A DNA stretch of 64,000 nucleotides. Origin: DAOUKH01 sp965219875. GTDB lineage: Bacteria > Chloroflexota > Dehalococcoidia > SHYB01. Under the pieces are notes generated by a model, which saw only the letters and a list, made by a program, of their open reading frames with translations, did not search any database and was not told the origin of the DNA. Made by a program: the position numbers and the translations under genes. This document shows positions 33,090 to 39,805 of the stretch, in pieces; the first letter of the stretch is position 1, and each line of letters opens with the position of its first letter. The DNA lies in NCBI GenBank assembly GCA_965219875.1, contig CBDCOW010000005.1:124001-188000 (forward strand), written 5' to 3'.

Positions 33090-33329
33090 TCACTCTATCC
33101 TACCCAAAGACACCTCACGGCATGCACCGCAATAGAGGACGCGATAGTCGCCGCAAGGCCGGAAGAACCATCCCGCGCCCCCACCCGCTACACCTTGCCA
33201 GCACCCCGTCCTGGCCATACAGTGCGGCGAGGGAGCCGAGGGGAGCGGGGAGCGACATCCGGGGCATCGCGGAAGGACTATCTGTCCTGGCCCGGACCGG
33301 GAGGTTGGATTGAACCGGGGAGCCGTTTT
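33090..33329 (-). CDS. Possible small zinc-ribbon protein
   Basis: The reverse frame carries VLPRCPGCRSPLPSAP, then a loop and PCGDYRVLYCGACREVSLGRIE, a C-x2-C ... C-x2-C layout followed by a hydrophobic strand, as in small zinc-ribbon proteins. No good start codon lies just before it (the nearest ATG upstream, near 33350, would overlap the divergent membrane protein gene, and the internal ATG loses the first Cys pair). The 5' boundary given here is approximate. It precedes the universal stress gene on the same strand. It may be a chance frame. Confidence 0.25.
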   Translation of the reverse strand, partial: KTAPRFNPTSRSGPGQIVLPRCPGCRSPLPSAPSPHCMARTGCWQGVAGGGAGWFFRPCGDYRVLYCGACREVSLGRIE

Positions 33330-33684
33330 CCTTCTGGCGTGCATCCTAGCCGTGGTCGGCGGTGGGGCTATCCCCGGCCCCGCGGGGACCATCCTGCTGG
33401 TGCTCGGCATCCTGATCGCCTTGGCCGTCGCCGCGGCGTGGTTCTTTCGGACCGCGGATAGATGGGCGGAGGGAGCGGGGACGGGGGAATCCCGCCGCCG
33501 CAGTGGGCCAACAGGTCCGTCGAGCTACCGCCGGCCACGGTCAGCCTCGTTGGGCAGCGGCGCAAGCGGAACGCCCTTGCGCGGAAGCACCGCACGCCGC
33601 GCCGAAATCCCAAGCTCCAGACCCACCAAGCCGCCGGTCCCCGAAAGAAAACCTGAGCCGCCCAGTCGCCAGCTGCCGGGGTAG
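33310..33684 (+). CDS. Small membrane protein
   Basis: 124 residues from TTG 33310, with GGGAGG five bases upstream. Two hydrophobic stretches cover roughly residues 5-20 and 24-46 (FLLACILAVVGGGAIPGP, TILLVLGILIALAVAAAWFF), followed by an Arg/Ser/Pro-rich soluble tail. The hydrophobic part uses GC-rich third positions like real genes of the window. The tail looks less constrained, so the true end may be earlier or the frame may be eroded. Unknown function. Confidence 0.5.
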   Translation: MNRGAVFLLACILAVVGGGAIPGPAGTILLVLGILIALAVAAAWFFRTADRWAEGAGTGESRRRSGPTGPSSYRRPRSASLGSGASGTPLRGSTARRAEIPSSRPTKPPVPERKPEPPSRQLPG

Positions 33685-33849
33685 GCAGGTCCGGCGTCAG
33701 CTGCTCCGGCCCCTCCTCGCTTCCCGCGTTCAGGCGTCACAGCCGCGCGGCACGCCCCCGCCCGCCACCCCATCCTTGACACCGTTCCGGCCCATTCCTA
33801 TGCTCAACCCCGGCGCCGCTCCGAGTGCGGCCCACGCCGGAGGAGTCCC

Positions 33850-34359
33850 GTGACCCAACAAACGCAGGTACCCGAAGTCAGCGACGAGCTCAAGGCCTTC
33901 GTCGGCCGGCCGATGCGCCGTCAGGTCTCTCACCCCGTCACCGAGTCCGACATCCGCCGCTGGGCCATCGCCGTCTACTGGCCCGAGAAGCCACCGCGCC
34001 TCTTCTGGGACGAGGAATACGCCAAGACCACCCGCTTCGGCGGCATCGTCGCCCCCGACGAGTTCAACCCCTTCGCCTGGCCCATCGACCCCGGCGAGAC
34101 CCTCATGACCGACGACGATCTCGCCCCCGCCATCCAGCGCATGGACATCGGCATGAACGTCCTCAACGGCGGCGGCGGCAACACCTACTTCGACCGCATC
34201 CGCCCCGGCGACGTCATCGTCTCCGAGACCGTCCTCGACCAGGTCTACACGCGACCGGGCCGCCTCGGCGTCATGCTCTTCCTCATCCGCAAGACCACCT
34301 GGACCAACCAACATGGCAAGAAGGTCCGCGAGTCGCGCGGCATCGGCATCAAGTACTAA
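33850..34359 (+). CDS. MaoC N-terminal (FAS1-like) dehydratase subunit
   Basis: 169 residues from GTG 33850 with GGAGGAG before it. VGRPMRRQVSHPVTESDIRRWAIAVYW and FGGIVAPDEFNPFAW match the N-terminal hot-dog domain of MaoC-like dehydratases. The C-terminal part (DRIRPGDVIVSETVLDQVYTRPGRLGVMLFLIRKTTW) completes a single hot-dog fold. Ten bases separate its stop from the next gene, which encodes the complementary domain, so the two probably form a heterodimeric acyl-CoA/ACP dehydratase. Confidence 0.82.
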   Translation: MTQQTQVPEVSDELKAFVGRPMRRQVSHPVTESDIRRWAIAVYWPEKPPRLFWDEEYAKTTRFGGIVAPDEFNPFAWPIDPGETLMTDDDLAPAIQRMDIGMNVLNGGGGNTYFDRIRPGDVIVSETVLDQVYTRPGRLGVMLFLIRKTTWTNQHGKKVRESRGIGIKY

Positions 34360-34369
34360 GGAGCCAACC

Positions 34370-34807
34370 GTGGGCATCGAAGACAGCCGCTACTTCGAAG
34401 ACGTGAAGGAAGGACAGCAGGTCCCCAGCTTCACGCGCGCGCCGAACCTGATGGAGTGGAACCGCTACGCGGCGGTCAACGACGAGTTCGTCTACATCCA
34501 CATGGACGTCGACAAGGCCCAGGCCGCCGGCATGAAGGACGTCTTCGGCATGGGCAACCTCCGCCTCGCCTACCTCCACAACATGCTGCGGGACTGGATC
34601 GGCGTCACCGGCGACATCCGCCGCATCGACGTGCAGCACCGCTCGCTCAACTTCAAGGACGAGAAGCTCATCTGCAAGGCCACGGTGACCAAGAAGTACG
34701 CCGAGGGCGGCGAGAACCTCGTCGACCTCGATCTCGAAGTCGAGAACCCCGAGGGCAAGAACGCCACCCCGGGCACAGCAACCGTCGTACTCCCCTCCCG
34801 GGGCTAG
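34370..34807 (+). CDS. MaoC-type dehydratase subunit
   Basis: 145 residues from GTG 34370; AAGGAG lies upstream at the end of the previous gene. RYFEDVKEGQQVPSFTRAPN and LMEWNRYAAVNDEFVYIHMD resemble the hydratase motif region, and the Asp/His there may be catalytic. The downstream VFGMGNLRLAYLHNMLRDWIG and the final TATVVLPSRG are typical of (R)-hydratase-like hot-dog proteins. Probably works with the preceding subunit. Confidence 0.8.
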   Translation: MGIEDSRYFEDVKEGQQVPSFTRAPNLMEWNRYAAVNDEFVYIHMDVDKAQAAGMKDVFGMGNLRLAYLHNMLRDWIGVTGDIRRIDVQHRSLNFKDEKLICKATVTKKYAEGGENLVDLDLEVENPEGKNATPGTATVVLPSRG

Positions 34808-34845
34808 CCGCCTCCCTCTTGGGGGGAGACTGAGAGAGGGCCCGC
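34806..34845 (+). repeat. Truncated family B repeat in the DinB gene leader
   Basis: CCTCCCTCTTGGGGGGAGACTGAGAGAGGGC-like sequence, the 5' half of a family B element, ends directly at the ATG of the DinB gene. Its GAGAGAGGG is the only purine-rich stretch that could act as ribosome binding site. Confidence 0.6.
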
Positions 34846-35379
34846 ATGGACTACCGCGAAGCCGTCGCCTGGTGCCTTGGCCGCACCGCCACGATCATCG
34901 ACAACGCCGCCGCCGACTTGAGCGAGGAGGAGGCGGGCTACCGTCCCTGCGCCACCTGCAACTCGATCGCCTCGACAATCATCCACTGCGGCCGGGCGGT
35001 CGACACCTGGACCAGCGCGGCCCTCGGCGAAGACGACATCTGGCTGACCCAGGGCTGGGCCAAGAAGTTCGGCCTCCCCGACGACGACCGCGGCTGGACC
35101 TACGACACGCGGCCGCCCCCCGACCGGACGCCGGTCGCCGAGCTCCCCGCCTACTTCCTAGCCGCTAACCGCCGCTTCCTCGACCTCGTCGCCAACGTCC
35201 CCGAGGAACGCCTCACCGACCCCGTCCAAGGCCGCCGCCTCAGCCTCCCCCTCGAGAAGCTCTTCGGCCACATCGTCACCGAGCTCAACCAGCACGCCGG
35301 CCAGATCGACTACCTGCGCGGCATGCTGGGCAAGGACTCCGCCATCACCGGTACGCCTCCGCCCCAGCCGCTGGGGTGA
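34846..35379 (+). CDS. DinB-like four-helix metal-binding protein
   Basis: 177 residues. Helix 1 AVAWCLGRTATIIDNAAADL; IASTIIHCGRAVDTW contributes a metal His, and HIVTELNQHAGQIDYLRGML at the C-terminus gives the other two His of the DinB/YfiT metal site. This superfamily includes thiol-dependent transferases (bacillithiol or mycothiol S-transferases). The actual thiol and substrate are unknown. Confidence 0.85.
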   Translation: MDYREAVAWCLGRTATIIDNAAADLSEEEAGYRPCATCNSIASTIIHCGRAVDTWTSAALGEDDIWLTQGWAKKFGLPDDDRGWTYDTRPPPDRTPVAELPAYFLAANRRFLDLVANVPEERLTDPVQGRRLSLPLEKLFGHIVTELNQHAGQIDYLRGMLGKDSAITGTPPPQPLG

Positions 35380-35401
35380 ACGGAGAGGCGAACGTCACCC
35401 T

Positions 35402-35641
35402 GTGGACCGGCCGGCGCACGTGTCGCGAACAACCGTGAACATCGACGATCGAGCGTGCGCCGAAGTAATGCGGCGCTATCAGCTCGCGACTAAGCGCGAG
35501 GCGATCAACTTCGCCCTGCGAATGCTGGCAGCCGAACCCCTCTCCGTCGATGAGGCTCGCGCGCTTCGAGGGGCGGGCTGGGAGGGCGACCTCGACGCGC
35601 TGCGTTCCAGCAGTTACCCGCCCGCCGCCCGTGCCTGGTAG
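35402..35641 (+). CDS. VapB-type antitoxin without partner toxin
   Basis: 79 residues (GTG 35402, or GTG 35420). TTVNIDDRACAEVMRRYQLATKREAINFALRML and GWEGDLDALR are characteristic of the VapB/DUF2191-type antitoxins. In complete systems a PIN-domain toxin gene follows directly; here only about 100 bases with no PIN sequence follow before a HicA gene. It may be an orphan left after toxin loss. Confidence 0.75.
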   Translation: MDRPAHVSRTTVNIDDRACAEVMRRYQLATKREAINFALRMLAAEPLSVDEARALRGAGWEGDLDALRSSSYPPAARAW

Positions 35642-35761
35642 CGCTCCCTCGTCTCCGCGGCGTGGCCCGGGTCCATGCACCTGGACCAGGGCGACTCGGT
35701 CTGCTGACCGGTCGCCGCGTCCAAGTCTTGCTGATCGCACAAATATGTGTTGGAATGGCTC

Positions 35762-35968
35762 GTGAACGACCGGGAGTTTCTTAGGCGGGCCCGACGGTAT
35801 GCCCGCAAGCACGGGCTTGACTTCGACTTCGCTCCCAGCCGCGGGAAGGGCAGTCATGGAGCACTCGTGCTTGGTCCCTACAGGACTACCGTCCCGCATG
35901 GTGAGATTCCTACCGGGACACTAGCCTCCATGCTGAAGGACCTGCACGTCGATAGAAGCGAGTTGTAG
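35762..35968 (+). CDS. hicA: HicA-type toxin
   Basis: 68 residues from GTG 35762 (GTG 35747 is possible). The pattern GKGSHGALVLGPYRTTVPHGEIPTGTLASMLKDL is the double-stranded RNA-binding-like fold of HicA mRNA interferases, with the catalytic His in GSHG. The adjoining gene, three bases downstream, is a HicB antitoxin. Confidence 0.85.
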   Translation: MNDREFLRRARRYARKHGLDFDFAPSRGKGSHGALVLGPYRTTVPHGEIPTGTLASMLKDLHVDRSEL

Positions 35969-35971
35969 ACC

Positions 35972-36460
35972 ATGCGCTACGCCTATCCCTGCAATATCGT
36001 CCGTGACAAGGAAGAGGAACGGGTGAGCGGAAGGGAAGCCTATACGGTGACCTTCCCCGACGTGTACGGGGCCAACACGGGTGGATGGTCCTGGGAAGAG
36101 GCCTTGGAAATGGCCAAGGATTGCTTGGGGGTGGCCTTGGGAATGTACGTCAAGGCCCGTGAAGACATCCCCGCGCCCAGCCCCCTGGTGGAGGGCCAAT
36201 TCCTGGTCTCAGTGGCGCCCATCGTCGCGGCCAAGCTGGCCCTGTACGCCGCGATGCGGGAACAAGACGTGACGAACGTCGCCCTTGCCGTGCGGTTGGG
36301 CCTGCAAGAAAACGCGGTCCGGAGGCTCCTCGATCCCGGGCACCGCTCGCACATCGCGGCCGTCGAGAAGGCCCTCCGCGCTGTTGGGCGTTCCTTGGTG
36401 GTGGAGGATCGGGCTGCCGTTCGGCAGCCCGAAGAATCCGCCGCTATGACTTCGACCTAA
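35972..36460 (+). CDS. hicB: HicB-type antitoxin with C-terminal helix-turn-helix
   Basis: 162 residues. N-terminal RYAYPCNIVRD and YTVTFPDVYGANTGGWSWEEALEMAKDCLGVALGMYV are the HicB core that blocks HicA. The C-terminal AAMREQDVTNVALAVRLGLQENAVRRLLDPGHRS is an HTH that probably represses the hicAB promoter. It follows hicA by three bases. Confidence 0.9.
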   Translation: MRYAYPCNIVRDKEEERVSGREAYTVTFPDVYGANTGGWSWEEALEMAKDCLGVALGMYVKAREDIPAPSPLVEGQFLVSVAPIVAAKLALYAAMREQDVTNVALAVRLGLQENAVRRLLDPGHRSHIAAVEKALRAVGRSLVVEDRAAVRQPEESAAMTST

Positions 36461-36506
36461 GGGGAACCGTCGCCTCTTTCGGCCTATCCCTGGAAACGCC
36501 GGCCGC

Positions 36507-36965
36507 CTAGCTCCCCTCCGCGATCACGCGGTAGTGCTCCTTTGTTTCCGCGGAGTGCTCCGGAGACATGAACTGGATCAGGATGCCGTCGGGGTCGACG
36601 AAGAAGCCGGGGCGGGGCGACTCGACCCCCATGCCAACCAGCCGCTCGGTCAGCGCGGCCAGGTTCGAGACGCCGACCGCGAAGTGCGTCACGCCGAGGT
36701 CGTCGAGCAGGATGCCCTCGCCGTGCGGGTCCTTGTACTCCGTCAGCGAGACCGTGATCCCGACGCCGGTGTCGAGGGTCGCCATCCGGTGGCCCTCCCG
36801 CGGAGTCCGGTGCGCCAGGTTCATCACGTCGCGGTCGTGCGGCGCGATCACGTCCATCGTCACGCCGAACCCGAGCTGGTCGCGGTAGAACCGCAGCGAC
36901 CGCTCCATGTCGGAGACCGTGACGGTGATGTGGTCCACCCCCGTGAAATCGTAACCGTGCGGCAT
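36507..36965 (-). CDS. Single-domain VOC protein
   Basis: 152 residues from ATG 36965, with AAGGAGGAAG upstream. The pattern VDHITVTVSDMERSLRFYRDQLGFGV and LGVTHFAVGVSNLAALTERLVGMGVES, ending DPDGILIQFMSPEH, is a classic VOC monomer with two beta-alpha-beta3 units. Metal-ligand candidates are His in VDHITV, His in THFAV and Glu/Gln near the C-terminus. Substrate unknown. The longer frame to 37286 runs antisense to RNase P RNA and is rejected. Confidence 0.85.
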   Translation of the reverse strand: MPHGYDFTGVDHITVTVSDMERSLRFYRDQLGFGVTMDVIAPHDRDVMNLAHRTPREGHRMATLDTGVGITVSLTEYKDPHGEGILLDDLGVTHFAVGVSNLAALTERLVGMGVESPRPGFFVDPDGILIQFMSPEHSAETKEHYRVIAEGS

Positions 36966-37102
36966 CGTTCTTCCTCCTTGGCTACCTCTCGCTCCAACCC
37001 TCTCCGAGGGGGAGCGGGGGTTACAACAAGCGCCGACGCGCCGACGCCGTCCGTGCCCGTCGGCGGGATGATACACCAGCGCCGCCATCGAATCGTGCGG
37101 CG

Positions 37103-37108
37103 TATACT
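37103..37108 (+). promoter_or_regulatory. Putative -10 box (TATACT) of RNase P RNA
   Basis: TATACT ends four bases before the P1 helix begins, a position compatible with a start at the first bases of the RNA. Confidence 0.5.
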
Positions 37109-37111
37109 GGA

Positions 37112-37514
37112 GCCGGGCCGAGAGGGCCGGGTGGCCGCCCGTCCGCGAGGGCGGGAGGAAAGTCCGAGCTCCATCGGGCAAGGATGCTGGGTAACTCCCA
37201 GGAGGGGCGACCCTACGGAAAGCGCCACAGAAACATACCGCCCTTCTTCGGAAGGGTAAGGGTGCAATGGTGAGGTAAGAGCTCACCGGGGCTTCGGGTG
37301 ACCGCGGCCTCGGGCAAGCCCCATCCGGAGCAAGGCCAAGTAGGAGGACTATGAGCGCCCGGCTCGTCCTCGGGTTGGCCGCACGACCCCGCCGGTAACG
37401 GCGGGGCTAGATAGATGGCCACCGTCCAAGGCCGCGGGACGAAGGCCCCTTCGGGGCGCCGTAAACCGCCGTCTTGGGCACAGAACTCGGCTTATAGGCC
37501 CCCTCGGCCCGGAC
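37112..37514 (+). ncRNA. rnpB: RNase P RNA, bacterial type A
   Basis: About 400 nt. The 5' CCGGGCCGAG (37113-37122) pairs with the 3' CTCGGCCCGG (37503-37512) to make P1. Conserved elements are GAGGAAAGTCC (37155-37165), the GCCACAGAAA segment near 37225, and ACAGAACTCGG-CTTATAGG near the 3' end. It is the catalytic RNA that matures tRNA 5' ends. Followed at once by an intrinsic terminator. Confidence 0.95.
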
Positions 37515-37543
37515 CCCGGAACTCCACCGGGGTCCTCTCTTTA
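37511..37543 (+). terminator. Intrinsic terminator after rnpB
   Basis: GGACCCCGG (37511-37519) and CCGGGGTCC (37527-37535) form a perfect 9-bp stem with a 7-nt loop, followed by TCTCTTTAT. Its first bases overlap the 3' strand of P1. Confidence 0.85.
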
Positions 37544-37723
37544 TGTCCAGCCCGTTGACCCTCTCCCAAGGGCCGCCGTATCATGAATGCGCGGCGGCCC
37601 GGCCGCCGGCGAGCGCCGCCAAAGGAGCCCGCTTCACCACACCCCGCCCGCGCCCTCACCCCAACCTTCTCCCGGAGAGAGAGGGGCCGGAGGCCGGGTG
37701 CCAACCCAAGGGAAGCAGACGCC

Positions 37724-39751
37724 ATGCATGACGCGGAACTCGATCAGCTGTGCATCAACACGATGCGCTTCCTCGCCATCGATCAGGTCGAGCGGGCTAA
37801 GTCGGGCCATCCCGGCGCGCCGATGGGCGCCGCGACCATGGCCTACGTCCTCTGGGACCGCTTTCTCAAGCACGATCCACGAGACCCCGCCTGGCCCGAC
37901 CGCGACCGCTTCGTCCTCTCCCCGGGGCACGCCTCAGCGATGCTCTACGCGCTCCTGCACCTCACCGGCTACGACGTCTCGCTCGACGACCTCCGGCAGT
38001 TCCGTCAATGGGGGAGCCGGACGCCGGGCCACCCCGAACTTGGCCACACCCCCGGCGTCGAGGCGACCACCGGCCCCCTCGGCCAGGGCTTCGCCAACGG
38101 CGTCGGCATGGCCATCGCCGAGCGGCGGCTCGCCCGGCGCTACAACCACGACGGCCACCGGCTCATCGACCACTACACCTACGCCATCGTCTCCGACGGC
38201 GACCTGCAGGAAGGCGTCGCCTCCGAGGCGGCGTCGCTCGCGGGAACGCTCAAGCTCGGTAAGCTCGTCTATCTCTACGACGACAACGACATCTCCATCG
38301 AAGGCAACACCGACATCGCCTTCGCCGAGAACGTCGCCCAGCGCTTCGAAGCCTACGGCTGGCACGTCGTCGGCCCCATCGACGGCATGGACGCCGCCGC
38401 CGTCGAGGAGGCCGTCCGCTTGGGTCAGGCAGAGCAAGACCGCCCCACGCTCATCATCTGCCAGACGATCATCGGCTACGGCAGCCCCAACAAGGAGGGC
38501 ACCGGCTCCGTTCACGGCGAGCCGCTGGGTCCCGAGGAGCGCGTCCTCACCGCGAGGAAGCTCGGCTGGCCCTACGACGAACCCTTCACGGTGCCGCCCG
38601 ACGCCTACGCCCACATGCGGAAGGCCGTTGACCGCGGTCGGGCGGCGCGCGACGCTTGGCGAGCACGCCTCGGCACCTTCCGCGAGGCCTACGGCGACGA
38701 GTGCTCCAGCCTGGAAGGCGACCTCGACGGCAGCCTCCCCGGCGGCTGGGACGCCGAGATCGACAGCCTCTTCGATGGCGCGGACAAGCCCATCGCCACG
38801 CGGGAAGCGTCGGGGCGCGTGATGAACGCCATCGCCGCGCGCCTGCACTCCTTTACCGGCGGCTCCGCCGACCTGGCCCCATCGACGAAGACGCTCCTCA
38901 AGGAGCACGCCCACTACTGCCTCGGCGAGTACATCAACCCCAACATGCACTTCGGCGTCCGCGAGCACGCTATGGGCGCCATCGCCAACGGCATGGCCCT
39001 CCACGGCGGCCTCGTCCCCTACACCGCCACGTTCCTCGTCTTCTCCGACTACATGCGACCCGCCATCCGGCTCGGCGCGCTCCAGGGCCAGCGCGTCGTC
39101 TACATCTTCACCCACGACTCGATCGGGCTCGGCGAGGACGGCCCGACGCATCAGCCCATCGAGCACCTCGCCGCGCTGCGGGCGATTCCCAACCTGTGGG
39201 TGATGCGCCCCGCCGACGCGACCGAGACGGCGGAGGCGTGGCGCGCCGCCATCGAACGGCTCGACGGCCCGACGGCGCTCGTCCTCAGCCGCCAGGGCCT
39301 GCCCGTGCTCGACCGCGGGACGTTCCCGCCGGCGAGCGATCTGCGCAAAGGCGCCTATACCTTGTGGCAAGCCAAAGGGCCGCAGGACGGCGACGTCCCC
39401 GACGCCCTCATCATCGCCACCGGTTCCGAGGTCCCCCTCGCCCTCGACGCCGCTAAGGCGCTCGCCGAGCGAGGGACGAGCGCCCGCGTCGTCTCGATGC
39501 CGTCGTGGGAGCTCTTCGCGGCCCAGCCGAAGGCGTACCGAGACAATGTGCTCCCGCCGGAAGTCACCGCGCGCGTCTCCGTCGAGGCCGCCTCGACGTT
39601 CGGCTGGGAGCGCTTCGTCGGATCCGAGGGAATGGCCGTCGGCGTCGACCGGTTCGGCGCGTCGGCCCCCGCCGGCGAGATCTACCGGGAGCTCGGAATC
39701 ACCGCCGAGCGCGTCGCCGCGGAGATCGAAGGCATCCTCGAACGCCGATAA
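37724..39751 (+). CDS. tkt: Transketolase
   Basis: 675 residues, TPP-dependent two-carbon transferase of the pentose phosphate pathway. Seen: KSGHPGAPMGAATMAYVLW at the start, GPLGQGFANGVGMAIAE, the TPP-binding VSDGDLQEGVASEAAS ... DNDISIEG, and later NMHFGVREHAMGAIANGMALHGG and THDSIGLGEDGPTHQPIEHL. ATG 37724 is chosen at the family's usual N-terminus. It is the first gene of a six-gene cluster with transaldolase/PGI, gnd, zwf, pgl and a GH15 protein. Confidence 0.95.
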   Translation: MHDAELDQLCINTMRFLAIDQVERAKSGHPGAPMGAATMAYVLWDRFLKHDPRDPAWPDRDRFVLSPGHASAMLYALLHLTGYDVSLDDLRQFRQWGSRTPGHPELGHTPGVEATTGPLGQGFANGVGMAIAERRLARRYNHDGHRLIDHYTYAIVSDGDLQEGVASEAASLAGTLKLGKLVYLYDDNDISIEGNTDIAFAENVAQRFEAYGWHVVGPIDGMDAAAVEEAVRLGQAEQDRPTLIICQTIIGYGSPNKEGTGSVHGEPLGPEERVLTARKLGWPYDEPFTVPPDAYAHMRKAVDRGRAARDAWRARLGTFREAYGDECSSLEGDLDGSLPGGWDAEIDSLFDGADKPIATREASGRVMNAIAARLHSFTGGSADLAPSTKTLLKEHAHYCLGEYINPNMHFGVREHAMGAIANGMALHGGLVPYTATFLVFSDYMRPAIRLGALQGQRVVYIFTHDSIGLGEDGPTHQPIEHLAALRAIPNLWVMRPADATETAEAWRAAIERLDGPTALVLSRQGLPVLDRGTFPPASDLRKGAYTLWQAKGPQDGDVPDALIIATGSEVPLALDAAKALAERGTSARVVSMPSWELFAAQPKAYRDNVLPPEVTARVSVEAASTFGWERFVGSEGMAVGVDRFGASAPAGEIYRELGITAERVAAEIEGILERR

Positions 39752-39805
39752 CCCGATCCACCGCCGCCTCTGGAGCACCAGAGCTATCCAAAACAGCGAA
39801 GGAGC

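Noticed and set aside
36966..37286. N-terminal extension of the small VOC gene
   Set aside because: Runs antisense to rnpB and its promoter; ATG 36965 has a strong Shine-Dalgarno.
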